Source: Paracoccaceae bacterium (lineage in GTDB: Bacteria; Pseudomonadota; Alphaproteobacteria; Rhodobacterales; Rhodobacteraceae). From it: a stretch of 64,000 bases of DNA. The notes under the pieces are model-generated. The model searched no databases and had not been told where the DNA came from. It saw only the letters and a program-made list of their open reading frames with translations. The stretch lies in contig PAPN01000055.1 of NCBI GenBank assembly GCA_002708925.1, forward strand, positions 1 through 64,000, given 5' to 3'. The position numbers and the translations under genes were made by a program. How positions within the stretch are numbered: the stretch's first letter is position 1; each line of letters starts with the position of its first letter. Positions 61,727 through 64,000 of the stretch are shown piece by piece.

Positions 61727-62875
61727 TCAGGCACCGCGCTGCGCCATGAAACGCCGCAACCGCCGCAGCCCCTCCTCAATATCCGCCGTCGCGCGCGCAT
61801 AGGAAAACCGCAACGTCCCCGCCCCGCGGGTCTTGTCGAAATCCAGCCCCGGCGTCACGGCCACCCCCGCCTGTTCCAAGATCTCAGCGGCAAAGACCCG
61901 GCTGTCCTGGGTCAGATGGCTGACATCCGCATAGATGAAAAACGCCCCATCGGGCGGCGCGATCCGGTCGAATCCGGCCTTGGGCAGCCCCGCCATCATC
62001 AGATCGCGGTTGCGGGCATAAATCGCCAGATTCGCCTGCAATTCCTCCTCGCAATCCATCGCGTGCAGGGCCACGACCTGACTGGCATGAGGCGGGCAGA
62101 TGAACATGTTCTGCGCGATCCGCTCGATCCGGCGCACGTGATCGGCGGGCACCACCATCCAGCCCACGCGCCAGCCGGTCATGCTGAAATATTTTGAAAA
62201 CGAGTTGATCACATAGCACTCATCCGTCACTTGCAGCGCGGTCACGGCCTTTTTGTCATATTCGATCCCGTGGTAGATCTCATCGCTGATGAAGGTCGTC
62301 CCTGCGGCGCGGCACGCCTCCACCAAGGCCTCCATCGCGGGCAGGTCCAGCATCGTGCCCGACGGGTTCGCAGGCGAGGCCACCATCAACCCGTCCAGCC
62401 CCAGCCCTTCGAAATCGGCGGGCACGGGTTGCAGGCGGTTTTCCGGGCGCGCTTGCAGGCCCACGGGCTCCAGATCCAGCGCGGACAGGATCTGCCGATA
62501 CGACGGATAGCCAGGCTCGCCGATCCCCACCCGAGCGCCAGTATCGAACAGCGCGGTAAAGGCCAGGATGAACGCCGCCGAAGACCCCGAGGTCACCACC
62601 ACCCGGTTCCAGTCCAGATCCACCCCGTACCAATCGGCATACATCTGCGCGATTCGTTTGCGCAGCGCGGGCAGGCCCAAAGCCACCGTATAGCCCAGGG
62701 CATCGGCCTCCATCGCGCGGGTCAGCGCCGCGCGGGCGGCGGCGGGGGCTGGCGTGCTGGGCTGGCCCACCTCCATGTGGATGATGTTGCGGCCGGCCTC
62801 TTCTGCGGCGCGCGCGGCCTCCATCACGTCCATCACAATAAAGGGATCGACCTCTCCGCGTCTTGAGTTTTGCAT
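61727..62875 (-). CDS. class I/II pyridoxal-phosphate aminotransferase
   Basis: A 382-residue fold-type I aminotransferase. The PLP lysine is Lys228 in SFSKYFSMTGWR; SPANPSGT and the aromatic GYTVALG segment are also family hallmarks. The N-terminus (SRRGEVDPFIVMDVM) is typical of an alphaproteobacterial subgroup often annotated aspartate/aromatic aminotransferase. The ATG at 62875 has a weak upstream site; an alternative at 62914 adds 13 residues. The substrate pair is not defined. Confidence 0.85.
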   Translation of the reverse strand: MQNSRRGEVDPFIVMDVMEAARAAEEAGRNIIHMEVGQPSTPAPAAARAALTRAMEADALGYTVALGLPALRKRIAQMYADWYGVDLDWNRVVVTSGSSAAFILAFTALFDTGARVGIGEPGYPSYRQILSALDLEPVGLQARPENRLQPVPADFEGLGLDGLMVASPANPSGTMLDLPAMEALVEACRAAGTTFISDEIYHGIEYDKKAVTALQVTDECYVINSFSKYFSMTGWRVGWMVVPADHVRRIERIAQNMFICPPHASQVVALHAMDCEEELQANLAIYARNRDLMMAGLPKAGFDRIAPPDGAFFIYADVSHLTQDSRVFAAEILEQAGVAVTPGLDFDKTRGAGTLRFSYARATADIEEGLRRLRRFMAQRGA

Positions 62876-62935
62876 GTGTAGTTTCCTATGGTGCCGCAAG
62901 AGAGCCCAATTCATCGCGAAACGGACAGATCGTCA

Positions 62936-64000
62936 ATGCGTTACCTCGGCCAAACGGTTGCAATCCTGCTGCTCTGTCTGAGCATGGCTGCGCCCGCCCG
63001 CGCGGTTACCCTGCTGCGCGACGCCGATATCGAACACGCGCTGAAACAACTGGCCCGCCCCATTCTGACAGCGGCGGGGCTGCCGGTGTCCTCGATCCGG
63101 GTGCTGGTGGTAAAAGAGAGCGATTACAATGCGTTCGTGGTAGACAGCCGGCATATTTTCATCACCTCTGGGCTGCTGATGAAACTGACCAGCGCGGCGC
63201 AGCTACAATCGGTGCTGGCGCATGAGGCGGCGCATATTTCGAACGGCCACCTGTCACGGCGCGTGCAGAATGCACGTGCGGCCAGCTCGATTGCGGGGCT
63301 GGGGCTGGCCCTGGCGGCGGCGGCGGCAGCGGCGGGCAGCGATCAGGCCGCCGTGGGGCTGGGGCTGGGCGTGTCCAGTTCCGCCCAACGGGTGTTTTTC
63401 GCCCATACCCGCGCCGAGGAAAGCGCCGCCGACGCCTCGGGGTTGCGGTATATGATCCGGGCCGGGGTCAATCCGATGGCTTTCCTTGAAGTGCTGGAGA
63501 TTTTCCGCGGGCAGGAATATCTGGCCGAGCATCGCCAGGATCCTTACGCGCGCACCCATCCGCTCAGCCGGGACCGGCTGCGCGCCATTCAGGCACGGGC
63601 CGCCTCGGTCACGCCGCCGCGCCCGGACACGCAGGATGGCTACTGGTTCGCCCGCGCCAAGGGAAAGCTGGCCGCATGGGAGCGCGCGCCCAAATGGACG
63701 CTGCGCCGGGCACCGCAATCGCTGACCCCGGATATTCGGCTGCTGCGCGAGGCCTCGGCCTATCATCGCATCCCCGATGCCAAACGCGCCATTGCCGCCG
63801 CCGACCGGCTGATCGCGCTGCGCCCCAAGGATGCCTTTGCCCATGATCTGCGCGGGCAAATCCTGCTGGAAAACCGCCGGGTTCAGGCCGCCGTTGGGGC
63901 CTATCGTACCGCCTCGGCGCTGGCACCCAAGGATGCGCTGATCATGGCCGGCTATGGCCGCGCGCTGCTGGCGGCCAAGGACTATGGCTCTGCCCGCAAA
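62936..64000 (+). CDS. M48-family metallopeptidase with TPR repeats (BepA-like), 3' end outside the window
   Basis: The frame starts at ATG 62936 and stays open to the window edge (355 codons), so it is incomplete. A signal peptide ends near residue 23 (APARA). The zinc motif H96-E-A-A-H100 lies in LAHEAAH, with a Glu-rich helix (HTRAEESAADASG) carrying the third ligand, then a typical DPYARTHPLSRDR segment and, from ~250, TPR-like repeats. This is the BepA/YfgC layout, a periplasmic protease for outer-membrane protein quality control. It reads away from the aminotransferase gene. Confidence 0.88.
   Translation, partial: MRYLGQTVAILLLCLSMAAPARAVTLLRDADIEHALKQLARPILTAAGLPVSSIRVLVVKESDYNAFVVDSRHIFITSGLLMKLTSAAQLQSVLAHEAAHISNGHLSRRVQNARAASSIAGLGLALAAAAAAAGSDQAAVGLGLGVSSSAQRVFFAHTRAEESAADASGLRYMIRAGVNPMAFLEVLEIFRGQEYLAEHRQDPYARTHPLSRDRLRAIQARAASVTPPRPDTQDGYWFARAKGKLAAWERAPKWTLRRAPQSLTPDIRLLREASAYHRIPDAKRAIAAADRLIALRPKDAFAHDLRGQILLENRRVQAAVGAYRTASALAPKDALIMAGYGRALLAAKDYGSARK

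Noticed and set aside
1-64000. CRISPR array, insertion sequences, prophage genes or rRNA operon
   Set aside because: No regularly spaced repeats, transposase motifs, phage structural genes or rRNA sequence were seen.

Overview
The window is GC-rich chromosomal DNA from an alphaproteobacterium, most probably a marine Rhodobacteraceae (Roseobacter-group) species. This rests on gene content and order seen by eye, not on a database search: the rpmF-plsX-fabH-ihfA-merR string, the dgt-argS-SPOR-nagZ-scpA-scpB string, prfB next to mrcA and amiC, an ornithine-lipid N-acyltransferase, an Entner-Doudoroff edd-eda pair, a tripartite TRAP transporter, a double-length dCTP deaminase-like protein and a single-cysteine DksA. 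Nearly all of it is core housekeeping sequence. I see no insertion sequence, prophage, integrase, CRISPR array or plasmid function. Genes enter and leave at both edges: an XRE regulator at 1-159 and an M48 peptidase from 62936.

Layout. 1-9.2 kb: XRE regulator (partial), acyl-CoA synthetase, DsbA-family oxidoreductase, K+ channel, tRNA-Gly, AbrB-family membrane protein, SDR dehydrogenase, ABC-F ATPase, Dcd-like protein, crotonase and tRNA-Pro. 9.2-14.9 kb: envelope and fatty-acid block (merR, ihfA, fabH, plsX, rpmF, DUF177), then bamE and olsB. 15-23 kb: MFS transporter, a 59-aa basic protein, chromosome-condensation genes scpAB, nagZ, a SPOR protein, argS, dgt and iscA. 23-31 kb: xthA, an FAD monooxygenase, dksA, a MoxR / DUF2927 lipoprotein / small membrane protein / VWA cluster, an M48 peptidase and a PIN protein. 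31-38 kb: rRNA methyltransferase, a secreted TPR-CHAT protein and edd-eda. 38-43 kb: glnE, a YbaK deacylase, DUF2852 and RDD proteins and the leucyl-transferase bpt. 43-50 kb: a TRAP operon with oversized permeases, divergent from a Cache histidine kinase/LuxR-type regulator pair. 50-57 kb: Tat-exported PhoX phosphatase, the ilv operon behind a leader-peptide attenuator, an EF-hand protein and a DUF2189 membrane protein. 57-64 kb: prfB, mrcA, amiC, an aminotransferase and the start of a TPR/M48 peptidase.

The regulatory DNA holds the clearest signals. The ilv operon has a complete attenuation system: promoter, a 15-residue leader peptide with a Leu-Val-Val-Ile-Val run, a competing hairpin and a terminator. 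The edd promoter has a LacI-type palindrome inside its -35/-10 spacer. The DUF2852 gene is preceded by two near-identical 22-bp palindromic sites. The TRAP operon has a likely attenuating terminator after its binding-protein gene and palindromes in the divergent promoter region.

The least-characterised protein systems are the MoxR-lipoprotein-membrane protein-VWA cluster (26.0-29.7 kb) and the exported TPR-CHAT caspase-like protein (32.3-35.0 kb). I found no clearly new multi-gene system; these two are the best candidates.
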